A stretch of DNA of 40,722 nucleotides from NCBI GenBank assembly GCA_025361585.1, contig JANYKK010000146.1:1-40722 (forward strand). Direction: 5' to 3'. The stretch's first letter is position 1. Each line of letters opens with the position of its first letter. The notes under the pieces are model-generated. The model did not search any database. It worked only from the letters and a program-made list of their open reading frames with translations, and was not told the DNA's origin. Origin of the DNA: Methylobacter sp. Lineage in GTDB: Bacteria; Pseudomonadota; Gammaproteobacteria; Methylococcales; Methylomonadaceae. The position numbers were made by a program, and so were the translations under genes. Positions 1 through 6,750 of this stretch are shown here, piece by piece.

Positions 1-141
1 GCTCTTAGTTACTCATCTGCAAGTAATACTTTGCTCACTTGATAAGGCCCATATGGGGAGCAGAATACTTGTCGGTCCGCTTGATAGCACATTCACCGTA
101 GATGGCTACAGGCTTTCCGGCCCCATCCTCGTAACGAATGA
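1..141. repeat. Left copy of 141-bp exact terminal direct repeat
   Basis: The first 141 bases are identical to bases 40582-40722. The repeat covers the 3' part of the small lipoprotein gene and the -35 box of the promoter that reads leftward across the junction. A length of exactly 141 equals the largest default k-mer of the MEGAHIT assembler, so this is more likely the overlap left by a circular assembly graph than a biological terminal repeat. The unique genome would then be 40,581 bp, and the true physical ends cannot be seen here. Confidence 0.97.
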
Positions 142-295
142 TGTAGCCGATGGTGTCATCGTAGGGGGCAAGTTCATAAAGAACCTGGGTCATATTTCCA
201 CAGGTTACTTCTACACGATAGTGCCGATACCAATGGGCACGCTCAGGCGCACGACAGGCGACTAAGACTAACAGTAGCACGAACGCGTATTTCAT
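35..295 (-). CDS. Small lipoprotein, function unknown
   Basis: An 86-residue protein. It begins with a basic Met-Lys, a hydrophobic stretch and the lipobox L-V-A-C with Cys at residue 14, a typical signal peptidase II site, so it should be anchored to a membrane by lipidation. The start was chosen at 295 because AGGAGG lies just upstream; the frame is open further upstream but lacks a lipoprotein signal there. The start overlaps the ligase stop as ATGA, so translation is probably coupled. No domain is recognised in the mature part, which has a second Cys pair. An outer-membrane spanin (o-spanin) is one possibility, but o-spanins normally lie beside their inner-membrane partner and this gene does not. 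Superinfection exclusion is another guess. Confidence 0.75.
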   Translation of the reverse strand: MKYAFVLLLVLVACRAPERAHWYRHYRVEVTCGNMTQVLYELAPYDDTIGYIIRYEDGAGKPVAIYGECAIKRTDKYSAPHMGLIK

Positions 296-1194
296 AGATC
301 CTCCTTGGCTCTGAAGCCTTTGAAAGTGGGGAACCTCGGCGCTGCTAGGTTCCCGGTCGGGAAATACTTGTAGGTAATGATCTTGCCACAAAGTTCATGA
401 CGACTATGCCAAAGCGCCCAGCGAGCCGTATCATCAAATCCTGTTCCTACGTCAAAGATTTCTCCAGACGTAAGGTCACGAACGCGGAGTGCGCCGAGCT
501 TTCCCGTGAGTTGCTTATTCGCCTTGTGAGAACTGCGCTTTGTCTGCCCAAGTTCACCGATAGTCGCCTCGTTTGCATTGTGGAGGAGTTCCTGGTAGCC
601 GATAATTTCAGCTTCGCTGTCTGCAAACTGCTTGACCTTAAGAAGCCAGCCTTCATTAACCGTAGAGCGACCTTGCTTGTATGGACCATCAAGTGATCTG
701 AGCATAATCCCTTCATAACCCTTTGCGAGACAAGCCGCCTCAATTTCCAGGAGCTGCTCCAGATTTTCAAGGTGAAGATGGTCCACAAATCTGATGTTGT
801 CACCAAGATGAGCAAACTTGATGTCTCGTATTCGCTTTTGGAGGGCATTGTAGCGAGACGCGTAGCCCATTGATGCAGGAAGGGAAAAGTCGTCAAATAC
901 ATGGTAGGTAACATCGGGCTCTCCGTATTTAGACATGACACCAGACATTGTCTTGCGGTAAGCATTTTCCGCGTAGGCCCGGCCCACGATTAGCTCCCCA
1001 TCAAGACCGTTGAACTCACGGCTCCCAAACAAATTCTGTACGTAACCATTGGGAATGAGCAGAAGTTTCCGACTATAGACATACCCATCGATGATTAGTG
1101 CGCGGATGCCATCTAATTTCGGACTAGCCATTACAGGGAATTTCACAGTGTTGATATTGGCCTTACCTGCGAGCATCGGCTTCATCGGCTTCAT
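292..1194 (-). CDS. ATP-dependent DNA ligase
   Basis: Seals nicks in duplex DNA through an enzyme-adenylate, acting on replication and repair intermediates in the cytoplasm. The 300-residue product has the nucleotidyltransferase motifs in order: motif I S-P-K-L-D-G-I-R with the adenylated Lys at residue 26, D-G-E-L-I-V near residue 65, E-G-I-M-L-R near residue 160, and W-L-L-K-V-K near 184. The C-terminal third should be the OB-fold. It is shorter than T7 ligase (359 residues) but has both domains. The start has GGAGA 6 bases upstream and overlaps the stop of the HTH gene as ATGA. The N-terminus is a small K-P-M repeat. It sits at the end of the primase - DnaJ - HTH - ligase run. Confidence 0.93.
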   Translation of the reverse strand: MKPMKPMLAGKANINTVKFPVMASPKLDGIRALIIDGYVYSRKLLLIPNGYVQNLFGSREFNGLDGELIVGRAYAENAYRKTMSGVMSKYGEPDVTYHVFDDFSLPASMGYASRYNALQKRIRDIKFAHLGDNIRFVDHLHLENLEQLLEIEAACLAKGYEGIMLRSLDGPYKQGRSTVNEGWLLKVKQFADSEAEIIGYQELLHNANEATIGELGQTKRSSHKANKQLTGKLGALRVRDLTSGEIFDVGTGFDDTARWALWHSRHELCGKIITYKYFPTGNLAAPRFPTFKGFRAKEDL

Positions 1195-1388
1195 CGGACT
1201 CTCCTAAAAATAATAATCTTTTCGAAGCCCAAGTGACAGACTACAGAGAGTGGTATTTTCTTGCGCCCAGTGATCATCATGCTTACAAATGGGCCAGTCA
1301 CCCCCAGGCGCTTTCCCATCTCAGCTTGGGAACCAGCTTCAATTGTAGCTTTCTTCAGGGCCTTTCTAACGTCATCAATCGTTGCCAT
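1191..1388 (-). CDS. Small helix-turn-helix DNA-binding protein (Cro/C1-like)
   Basis: A 65-residue protein. Residues about 20-45 read Q-A-E-M-G-K-R-L-G-V-T-G-P-F-V-S-M-M-I-T-G, a classic Cro/C1-type helix-turn-helix, with the recognition helix preceded by L-G-V-T. I chose the ATG at 1388 because AAGGAG stands 8 bases ahead; the frame is open further upstream but with no better site. It overlaps the end of the DnaJ-like gene by 14 bases and the ligase start by 4. With no integrase or opposing repressor, it is more likely a Cro-like switch or early-gene regulator than a lysogeny repressor. The palindrome ACCTTAAGGT at 4521 and 7218 is a candidate target, by inference only. Confidence 0.75.
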   Translation of the reverse strand: MATIDDVRKALKKATIEAGSQAEMGKRLGVTGPFVSMMITGRKKIPLSVVCHLGFEKIIIFRRVR

Positions 1389-1701
1389 GATAGCCTGCTC
1401 CTTTACAAATAGGGCATCGTAGAAATTCACCACCGCGAAAGCCGCGCTGCCGCCACTGAATGCCGAGCCCTTTACAATCAGGACAGCGTGTTTGGGTGAG
1501 GTCTAAAAACTTGATGTAGGCAATCCGATTCTTTTCGTCCTTGAGTGCATTATAGGCATCTACGACAGCCGTGTATTCTTCTATATCGCCATCGCAAAGA
1601 TCTGGGTGCTTTTCGCGACTGATATCACGAAATGCTGCCGCAAGTTGATCTTGTGTTACAGAAGGATTTACTCCGAGGACGACGAAGAGATTTTCGGCCA
1701 C
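1375..1701 (-). CDS. Mini DnaJ-like protein: J domain plus four-cysteine zinc module
   Basis: A 108-residue protein. Residues about 4-65 form a J domain with the invariant His-Pro-Asp at 32-34, the triad that stimulates the ATPase of DnaK/Hsp70. It is followed by C-P-D-C-K-G-L-G (Cys73, Cys76) and C-P-I-C-K-G-A-G (Cys96, Cys99), two CxxCxGxG units like those in the zinc domain of bacterial DnaJ, which has four. It thus looks like a shortened J-protein that could recruit the host chaperone DnaK, for instance to remodel replication complexes. The start is GTG with AAAGGGGA upstream, inside the last 34 bases of the primase-helicase gene. The place between primase and ligase supports a replication role, but the client is unknown. 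Confidence 0.85.
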   Translation of the reverse strand: MAENLFVVLGVNPSVTQDQLAAAFRDISREKHPDLCDGDIEEYTAVVDAYNALKDEKNRIAYIKFLDLTQTRCPDCKGLGIQWRQRGFRGGEFLRCPICKGAGYHGND

Positions 1702-3710
1702 ACAAGTCCCCTTTCTTTGGTGTAGAGATGCCCAAGCTGAACTCCTGTCATTATAGAATCATCAAATGGCAGGATCATCCACAACCTCTGCGGCCCCAAT
1801 GGAGTCGGGACGGGCATCCCTTTGTAGACTCGCTCGAATCCAGCTCTCGCTAGCTCTCGCGACAGGCCGTTGACCGTGACCTTGCCCACTTGTCGTGAAT
1901 CGTAGATAGCGTGAAGTTCAGTCGCTGTCCACAAGTTATACTTCAAGAACTTATCGCCTAGCCGAAGAACTGTTTCGGGACTATCGCGCAGCATGGCGAC
2001 CCAAGATCCAATATCGCTGCGCCCACTATCAATCATTTCCTGTTTGCTGTGCGTCATCGGAGCTGGCGCCTGCGGATTAAAGCCAGCGAGATCTAGCGTC
2101 CCTAAATGGTGAAATAGCGCGTGGGCCCCTGAACCATTCATCCACTTACTATAGGATTCGTAGAATGCCGACGGTAATGGTTCAGCCTTCACTTCGTGAA
2201 TAAAGAACCGTCGATCAGTGTCCTCAAGAAAGAACGCATCAGGATGATTGCTGGTAAAGAGATAGTTGATGCAATCTGGCACAGTATAGCTGGGAATATA
2301 CTTCGGATTGAGGCGTAGGAGCTTCTGTGTGATCATACTTTTCATACGATCAGCGCTTGCTCGCTTGTCACCGCCAGTAATCTCATCTCCAAGAATGAAC
2401 TGTTTATTCTCAGCCCATTCATTAAACCCAGCACTCAAATCTTTATCCTGAATTTCTGTGCCGTTTTCCCCGTAGATTTTGAACATCGTGTAGCCTACAG
2501 TGGACTTCCCAGTGCCATGCTTTCGTCCCCACAGAAGCACGCAGGTTGCGAGCTTTACACCTGGATTCTGGATTGGGTGGGCGAGCCATTGTTCAAACCA
2601 CTTTCTGGTTTCGACGTCTGGTATGAGATGTTCCAGAAGCCGCCGCCATGGATCGATCGAACCTTCGGCTGGATGACATCCCCACCCTTTCCAGATATTA
2701 AGTTCACCCATCTCTGTAATGCGCGGAAGTCCTGGCTTGTAGGTGACGCGTTCAACTGTGGAGCGGCTCGGCCACATAAGCCATTCTTTCGCAGCAGAAC
2801 GCTCAACCATCTTGATGCCTTTTTCTGTAGCCACCTCTTCAAAGTATCGACGCGTCGCGAATGCGTGATCAGTGAATGCCCTGGGGGCCATACGTTGAAG
2901 ATTATCCAAGCGCAAGACAATACCAGGATTATTGACATAGACGATCTCCTCGTTTAATGCGTGGAGTTCCATGCCAGCTTTCCAAGGCTTGGCACGATTC
3001 ATGTGTTCAATGAACGCCTCTTGTCCTTCGCTTACAATGTAATCATCTAGCCCAGTCTTCCGAGGTGGGCAGAGGCTAGGCAGGCGAATGATTTGCGGAA
3101 TTGCGCCGAGCAACAGAAGTTCGCGTGCCAGAGCATTTTCAGCCTGAATGACCATGTGATTACTGGAAGCATCACTGTCGTAGCAAATGAAAACTGTGCG
3201 AGCCTTCCACACAATGTCTGCGAACTGGGGCAGTACATGGGCGTGCTGGGCGGTTGACCGAAAGCACCAGACCCCTCCCAGGCCAATCGTGGGTATCCCC
3301 ACAGCGCAGGCGCAGGCGGCTTTAAGCTCGCCCTCAGTAATAACAATCGGCATGGTGGGATCTGCCGCTACACGGATCCAGTCAATGATTGGAGGAATGT
3401 AGAGTTCGTTGATGCTACGCTTCGGCTGCAAATACCGCAATTCTTTCTTATCTGTCAATGCCGCAAAGCCCTCATTCGTGCGCTCTAAGAATCTGAAGCG
3501 CCAAAACTTCGTGGCTCTGCCATTGAGTTCGAAGTATGGTATCAAGAAACCAGCCTTCTTAACTGGGAGACCCAGCTTGGGCGCAACCTCATCAGCCGTG
3601 TATGGTGTGAAGCCTAACTTCTTGGCCAAAGTGCTATCTAATCCTGACTCAGCCACTTTGCTCATCAAAGCTGTTCTGACTTCCTGCGGTGTCTTGAAAA
3701 TGCTTCCCAT
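1668..3710 (-). CDS. Primase-helicase: TOPRIM-like (DUF3854) plus D5/DUF5906 SF3-type helicase
   Basis: A replication protein of 680 residues. The N-terminal third has TOPRIM-type signatures, I-T-E-G-E near residue 125 and Y-D-S-D near residue 178, as in DUF3854 proteins. The C-terminal half is a D5-like superfamily 3 ATPase: Walker A G-R-K-H-G-T-G-K-S-T near residue 400, Walker B I-L-G-D-E near 440, and an arginine-rich sensor region T-S-N-H-P-D...D-T-D-R-R near 495. No CHC2 zinc finger is visible, so whether it makes primers itself is open; unwinding the fork is the safer call. The start reads GTGATG; I take the ATG at 3710, which shares a base with the upstream stop (TGATG). The tail ends in a serine run and overlaps the DnaJ-like gene by 34 bases. 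Confidence 0.87.
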   Translation of the reverse strand: MGSIFKTPQEVRTALMSKVAESGLDSTLAKKLGFTPYTADEVAPKLGLPVKKAGFLIPYFELNGRATKFWRFRFLERTNEGFAALTDKKELRYLQPKRSINELYIPPIIDWIRVAADPTMPIVITEGELKAACACAVGIPTIGLGGVWCFRSTAQHAHVLPQFADIVWKARTVFICYDSDASSNHMVIQAENALARELLLLGAIPQIIRLPSLCPPRKTGLDDYIVSEGQEAFIEHMNRAKPWKAGMELHALNEEIVYVNNPGIVLRLDNLQRMAPRAFTDHAFATRRYFEEVATEKGIKMVERSAAKEWLMWPSRSTVERVTYKPGLPRITEMGELNIWKGWGCHPAEGSIDPWRRLLEHLIPDVETRKWFEQWLAHPIQNPGVKLATCVLLWGRKHGTGKSTVGYTMFKIYGENGTEIQDKDLSAGFNEWAENKQFILGDEITGGDKRASADRMKSMITQKLLRLNPKYIPSYTVPDCINYLFTSNHPDAFFLEDTDRRFFIHEVKAEPLPSAFYESYSKWMNGSGAHALFHHLGTLDLAGFNPQAPAPMTHSKQEMIDSGRSDIGSWVAMLRDSPETVLRLGDKFLKYNLWTATELHAIYDSRQVGKVTVNGLSRELARAGFERVYKGMPVPTPLGPQRLWMILPFDDSIMTGVQLGHLYTKERGLVWPKISSSSSE

Positions 3711-3901
3711 CACTTACCCCGTGGTTTGATAGGATGCCGCTTCCAGATTTTCATGTGGCGCTTCTGCTCTTTCTCGCAGAACTTCTGGTGTCTCGCAAGT
3801 GCCTCGGCCTGTAAAGCATAGCGAATCTGTGTCTGCGTGTGCGGCGACGGGTAGATCCACTGCCGAAATCTACTTATAATGCTGTTTAAGAGGGTCCACA
3901 T
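3710..3901 (-). CDS. Small basic hypothetical protein
   Basis: A 63-residue product rich in Arg, Lys and His, beginning M-W-T-L-L-N-S and ending K-P-R-G-K. No family is recognised. AAGGAA lies at good spacing before the ATG. It overlaps the preceding small membrane protein by 32 bases in another frame, and its TGA overlaps the primase ATG as TGATG, so it fits the coupled translation chain of this operon. Support comes from spacing and ribosome binding site only. Confidence 0.6.
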   Translation of the reverse strand: MWTLLNSIISRFRQWIYPSPHTQTQIRYALQAEALARHQKFCEKEQKRHMKIWKRHPIKPRGK

Positions 3902-4130
3902 CTGGGAAATTCCTTTTCTTAAGTTCTTGCTGGATCCAGAGTTCGCGAGCTCGCTGTTCATTATATTTCTTAACAGCTTGCTGCATGAAGATAGTGTGTT
4001 CGCGCTGCTGCTTTTCAAAGTCATGCTTCGCCTGCGCGTAAGCTACGAAACTCTGCACGATGGCAGCAATCGGCACTAAGAATATAAACGCGCAGAAGAT
4101 CGCGACGACAACCTTCACTGTGATTTTCAC
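3870..4130 (-). CDS. Small inner-membrane protein with one TM helix and a helical tail
   Basis: An 86-residue product. A single membrane segment spans residues about 5-31 (V-K-V-V-V-A-I-F-C-A-F-I-F-L-V-P), followed by a strongly charged helical tail rich in Gln, Glu, Lys and Arg that could form a coiled coil. The start is GTG, overlapping the stop of the upstream 50-residue gene (GTGA). The topology resembles an inner-membrane spanin (Rz-like), but it lies among replication genes, far from the holin candidates, and no partner lipoprotein is nested in it. The call is topology only. Confidence 0.65.
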   Translation of the reverse strand: MKITVKVVVAIFCAFIFLVPIAAIVQSFVAYAQAKHDFEKQQREHTIFMQQAVKKYNEQRARELWIQQELKKRNFPDVDPLKQHYK

Positions 4131-4279
4131 TTGCCACCCTTGGGCAACGACAGCAGAAGCGCCGCGAGATACTTCCTAATGTTGACTTTGGAGCCCTGGA
4201 ACTCGGGCTGCCTGCGGCCATCCTCAATAGCCTGGGCCTTCCGCTCTTCGAACGTTCCGCGACGCTTCGCCTGGCCCAT
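4127..4279 (-). CDS. Small basic phage protein of the M-G-Q-A-K-R-R-G-(T/S)-F-E-E-R type
   Basis: A 50-residue gene. Its N-terminus M-G-Q-A-K-R-R-G-T-F-E-E-R-K-A-Q-A-I matches a pattern common at the start of small phage and bacterial proteins of unknown function. GGAG lies 6 bases before the ATG. Its ATG shares a base with the stop of the 70-residue gene upstream (TAATG), and its TGA overlaps the GTG start of the membrane protein that follows, so it sits in an unbroken chain of coupled genes. Function unknown. Confidence 0.7.
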   Translation of the reverse strand: MGQAKRRGTFEERKAQAIEDGRRQPEFQGSKVNIRKYLAALLLSLPKGGK

Positions 4280-4491
4280 TAGAATCTCCCATGGTAGATA
4301 GTTAAGGAAGCGGAATGATTCTCTACCTCGGAATCATGCGCTATGTAACGAGCTCCCGCGTTCCATTCACGCAGCCCATTTGTCTTACTGAGCCACGTTA
4401 AGAATTCTAGATGGCTGGAGAATATATGAAGCATCCGGTGCCCCCTATCCTCTGCGTTCTCCCAGCCTAGGTGAATCATACGCTGTGCCAT
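4279..4491 (-). CDS. Hypothetical protein, 70 residues; first gene after an internal promoter
   Basis: It begins M-A-Q-R-M-I-H-L-G-W-E-N and is rich in His and aromatic residues. TAGGAG stands 7 bases ahead of the ATG. No family is recognised. It is the first gene downstream of the promoter candidate at 4527-4555, so it begins the replication operon that runs on through primase, DnaJ, HTH and ligase. Its stop overlaps the next start. Confidence 0.65.
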   Translation of the reverse strand: MAQRMIHLGWENAEDRGHRMLHIFSSHLEFLTWLSKTNGLREWNAGARYIAHDSEVENHSASLTIYHGRF

Positions 4492-4526
4492 GATAGGCTC
4501 CTAAAAGTGGCGTTGGCCTTACCTTA

Positions 4527-4555
4527 AGGTTACGCTCTTTGCTAGTCAGTGGCAA
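4527..4555 (-). promoter_or_regulatory. Leftward promoter candidate with palindromic operator ACCTTAAGGT
   Basis: Reading leftward: -35 box TTGCCA at 4555-4550, a 17-base spacer, and a -10-like TAACCT at 4532-4527 that runs into the perfect 10-base palindrome ACCTTAAGGT (4521-4530). An AAATAAT tract lies just upstream of the -35. The same arrangement occurs at 7224-7252 with an identical TAACCTTAAGGTA core. The -10 match to TATAAT is weak (3 of 6), so either this promoter needs an activator or the palindrome itself is the important element. Confidence 0.5.
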
Positions 4556-4832
4556 ACATTATTTGCAGGTTCTCTTCAATTACCAAGTTATCTTTAATGA
4601 AGGCTTCCTCGGTATAGTCTGCCATCATCACGATTTCGATGCTCGCTTGGATGATGGCAAATCCTTCCTCGCGTGTGATGAGGTTTTCGATATTGCAACC
4701 AGTGAGGCACATCATCGCAGCCTGCAACGCCATCACACCTTCGGCAATACTGAAATCCTGCGGGTTGTTCCTAACGAAAGTTGCGCTTCGCAACATCGCC
4801 TTGCAAATGTCCAGCTTGGTAAGTTCGTTCAT
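4542..4832 (-). CDS. Hypothetical protein, 96 residues
   Basis: A mostly helical, acidic product beginning M-N-E-L-T-K-L-D-I-C-K-A-M-L, with several Met and Cys residues. TGGAGGAACC lies directly before the ATG, a strong ribosome binding site that recurs almost unchanged at other genes here. No domain is recognised. It closes the accessory-gene group; its 3' end carries the -35 region of the next promoter. Confidence 0.7.
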   Translation of the reverse strand: MNELTKLDICKAMLRSATFVRNNPQDFSIAEGVMALQAAMMCLTGCNIENLITREEGFAIIQASIEIVMMADYTEEAFIKDNLVIEENLQIMFATD

Positions 4833-4849
4833 GGTTCCTCCAGATGGAT

Positions 4850-5089
4850 TCAGTAGTTCTGAGAATTAAGTCGCTTCGCGATCTCGTGGAAGGTAGCGGT
4901 ATCGGATTCAGTCATATCGAATGGATCCGAATTGCGAAGAACGAATGCCTCTAGTTCCGCGACACGGGCCTCCAGACTTCGCGACACGGGCCTAGTGGCC
5001 GCCTCAATGCCCGCCGGGTAGGGATCTAACGATCCGACAACGCATTTGAAGTCCTCGATTATCCAGCGCACCATTGAGAAGCGCTGCAT
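4850..5089 (-). other. Internal in-frame start giving a possible separate 79-residue protein
   Basis: The ATG at 5089 is preceded by CTGGAGGAACC, the same strong site that serves the gene at 4832. It is in frame with the longer gene, so the region may yield both a long product and a short one starting M-Q-R-F-S-M-V-R-W. This looks like two former neighbours joined by loss of a stop codon, but proteome data are needed to decide. Confidence 0.45.
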
Positions 5090-5392
5090 GGTTCCTCCAG
5101 TGGGCCGGTACGCCTGACGGTCCAGGCGCTCAATTTCAGCGAGGAGAAGAGCGGCGGCCTTGACGAGGTTGCGGCGGTCGTCCTTGGAGGGCTTCCAGTG
5201 CTCCGGCTCCCAAGGCCAGATTTCAGGAGGTTCATCCTCGGGGTGAGGCTCCCCCACAGCGGCGTAGCATGCGGCAGCGAGGGCAAGATCTCCTGATGAG
5301 TGCCTATCATCGTGCTCGGCGGTCCAGCCCTCGGCTTTGATTTGGCGCTGGCGCTCGGTCAGAACGTCCTGTGCGGCTTTGGTGAGATCCAT
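4850..5392 (-). CDS. Composite hypothetical protein; N-terminal half of the E-R-Q-R-Q-I-x-x-E-G-W family
   Basis: A 180-residue product. Residues 1-95 match a phage family I recognise by its pattern: V-L-T-E-R-Q-R-Q-I-K-A-E-G-W, E-H-D-D, then A-L-A-A-A-C-Y-A, W-P-W-E, and K-A-A-A-L-L-L-A-E-I-E-R-L-D-R near the end. Its function is unknown. That family usually ends soon after E-I-E-R-L-D-R, but here the frame continues through a sequence that spells a perfect ribosome binding site and start (CTGGAGGAACCATG) into a second segment of 79 residues. I chose the ATG at 5392, preceded by AGGAGAGCAC. A 14-base sequence (CGCGACACGGGCCT) is repeated at 4958 and 4980 inside the second segment. Confidence 0.7.
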   Translation of the reverse strand: MDLTKAAQDVLTERQRQIKAEGWTAEHDDRHSSGDLALAAACYAAVGEPHPEDEPPEIWPWEPEHWKPSKDDRRNLVKAAALLLAEIERLDRQAYRPTGGTMQRFSMVRWIIEDFKCVVGSLDPYPAGIEAATRPVSRSLEARVAELEAFVLRNSDPFDMTESDTATFHEIAKRLNSQNY

Positions 5393-5427
5393 GTGCTCTC
5401 CTGGGCGGTGGGGTGTGGTTTTGGGCA

Positions 5428-5685
5428 TCAGCGTTTTGGGACGGTGGACGATCCGCCGCACTGTCCCATGGCGGATTCAAAGGCGATGATTGCGTCTTCC
5501 GGGGTGCTTCCGAATCCAGCGACACCCGAGGCAAGGTCATCACCCCAGAGCAGGCACCACTGGTTCCCATCGCGCTTTGGCTTCAATCCCAGCACAACAG
5601 CCCAGTGATCGCGCTTTTCGGCGGCAGCATGATCTAAGCAGGCTGTGGCATACATTTCCTGCTGAACATGGAACGGGACTTCCAT
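5428..5685 (-). CDS. Hypothetical phage protein, 85 residues
   Basis: The product begins M-E-V-P-F-H-V-Q-Q-E-M-Y and contains W-C-L-L-W-G-D-D-L-A-S-G-V-A-G-F-G, then a helix with P-E-D-A-I-I-A-F-E. The alternating strand and helix pattern with W-x-x-x-L-G-L resembles small double-stranded-RNA-binding-like or HicB-like folds seen in phages, but I cannot name a family. AAGGAG lies 8 bases before the ATG at 5685. It belongs to the small accessory genes between 4.5 and 7.2 kb. Confidence 0.65.
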   Translation of the reverse strand: MEVPFHVQQEMYATACLDHAAAEKRDHWAVVLGLKPKRDGNQWCLLWGDDLASGVAGFGSTPEDAIIAFESAMGQCGGSSTVPKR

Positions 5686-5716
5686 CGCGGACTCCTTGGT
5701 TCTTGGTTTTGGACAT

Positions 5717-5905
5717 TCACGGTTCTTGGTAGGTGGTTTCCACGGACTCGATGTTGACTATCAAGCCGCAGGCATCGCAGGATAGGTAGTTCGCGCCGTT
5801 GCCGCCGACCTCATCGAAGGCGTGACAGTTCTTCCGGCAGAAGATCCACTTCCAGAGGGGCAGGAGCCACATCGGAACCGGATGGGTCAATCCGTGGTAT
5901 GCCAT
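5717..5905 (-). CDS. Small cysteine-containing hypothetical protein (possible zinc ribbon)
   Basis: A 62-residue product. F-C-R-K-N-C-H at the centre and L-S-C-D-A-C-G near residue 45 give two Cys pairs, a possible zinc ribbon. The N-terminal part is hydrophobic and rich in Trp and Pro. CTGGAGGACGC precedes the ATG. Function unknown. Confidence 0.6.
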   Translation of the reverse strand: MAYHGLTHPVPMWLLPLWKWIFCRKNCHAFDEVGGNGANYLSCDACGLIVNIESVETTYQEP

Positions 5906-5929
5906 GCGTCCTCCAGTGGGTTAGCGTAT

Positions 5930-6178
5930 TCACCAGCCGCTTCCGTAGCGCCCTTCTTCCGACCAAAACTCTTCGTCGATCTGACATCTACGAAACTCTT
6001 CGCTTTCTTCTCTGGCTGTCTTGCGCCGCTTTAGTTCGCCCTCGACTAGATCAACGAAGCCTATAAGGCGGTCGTGGCGGTGTATCATCATGCATAGCGC
6101 GGCTTTCGCGTGCCCCTCGGACATCTCGCTTACCAGTAAACGCCGCCCATCTTTCGTGATCCAAGTTTCGTCTTTCAC
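5930..6178 (-). CDS. Hypothetical protein, 82 residues
   Basis: It begins with K-D-E-T-W-I-T-K-D-G-R-R-L-L-V-S-E-M-S-E-G-H-A, a form I associate with small phage proteins that start W-x-x-x-D-G and continue M-x-x-x-H-L. The second half is a highly charged helix. The start is GTG at 6178 with AGGAGGCGCC just ahead; it overlaps the stop of the alanine-rich gene. Function unknown. Confidence 0.65.
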   Translation of the reverse strand: MKDETWITKDGRRLLVSEMSEGHAKAALCMMIHRHDRLIGFVDLVEGELKRRKTAREESEEFRRCQIDEEFWSEEGRYGSGW

Positions 6179-6750
6179 GGCGCCTCCTGTGGGTAGTTGA
6201 CCTCAGGGCACTCGGGAAAATACTTGCGGATGATGTCGGATTGAGCGGCTCTGTCGGCGGCCCTGGCGGAACCCCAGGCGGCACTAGCGTCGCCCAAGGC
6301 GCCCAAGGCGGCACTGGCAGAACCCCAGGCGGCACTAGCGGCCCAGGCGACCAAGGCGGCCCTGGCGGAACCCCAGGCGGAACCCCAGGCGGCACTAGCG
6401 TCGGCCAAGGCGTTCTTGGCGGCGACCCAGGCGGCCCTGGCGTCCCTGGCGCCCCTGTCCAGTTCTTCTTCGCTAACTTCGCCAGCGGCGAAACGCCGGG
6501 CGGTTTCGATGGTCTTGCGGGGACGGTCTTCGCCTTCGGGCACTAGGTGGAGCACGGCCTCTGCAAAGTCACAGGCCATGAGTCGTAGACGCGGATCGTT
6601 CTTGTCCACCGATGTCTTGGCCAGCAGCCACAGCATCCAGTCGCCGCGCCTGCAGGCTTTCCAGGCTGTCTGGAGGTCGGGCTGGGTTTCAGCCCATTCC
6701 ACCGCCTCTTCGCAGGCGTTCAGGGTATCGAGTAGAGTGGCGTGGTTCAT
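6175..6750 (-). CDS. Phage protein with C-rich N-domain and Ala/Trp repeat tail
   Basis: A 191-residue product. The N-terminal 85 residues include C-E-E-A-V-E-W, A-C-R-R-G-D-W-M-L-W-L-L and a stretch of acidic and Arg residues. This matches a common phage family of unknown function in which G-D-W-x-L-W-L is typical. From about residue 110 to 170 the protein is a run of A-S-A-A-W-G-S-A type units, encoded by imperfect tandem repeats at about 6240-6440. The start overlaps the stop of the next upstream gene (ATGA-type). The repeats probably form a long helix whose length may vary between relatives. Confidence 0.72.
   Translation of the reverse strand: MNHATLLDTLNACEEAVEWAETQPDLQTAWKACRRGDWMLWLLAKTSVDKNDPRLRLMACDFAEAVLHLVPEGEDRPRKTIETARRFAAGEVSEEELDRGARDARAAWVAAKNALADASAAWGSAWGSARAALVAWAASAAWGSASAALGALGDASAAWGSARAADRAAQSDIIRKYFPECPEVNYPQEAP
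6240..6440. repeat. Imperfect GC-rich tandem repeats inside a coding region
   Basis: Units built from GGCGGAACCCCAGGCGGCACTAG-like and GGCGGCCCTGG-like sequences recur many times, with variants. On the coding (-) strand they give Ala-Ser-Ala-Ala-Trp-Gly-Ser units. Such arrays expand and contract by slipped replication or recombination. Confidence 0.75.

Noticed and set aside
447-965. A 172-codon frame inside the ligase gene on the same strand
   Set aside because: Out of frame with the ligase motifs, odd composition, no ribosome binding site.
6241-6546. A + strand frame with collagen-like G-G-P-G-G-T repeats
   Set aside because: It is antisense to a well-supported - strand gene with start, ribosome binding site and a family-like N-terminal domain; the pattern is a by-product of GC-rich repeats.
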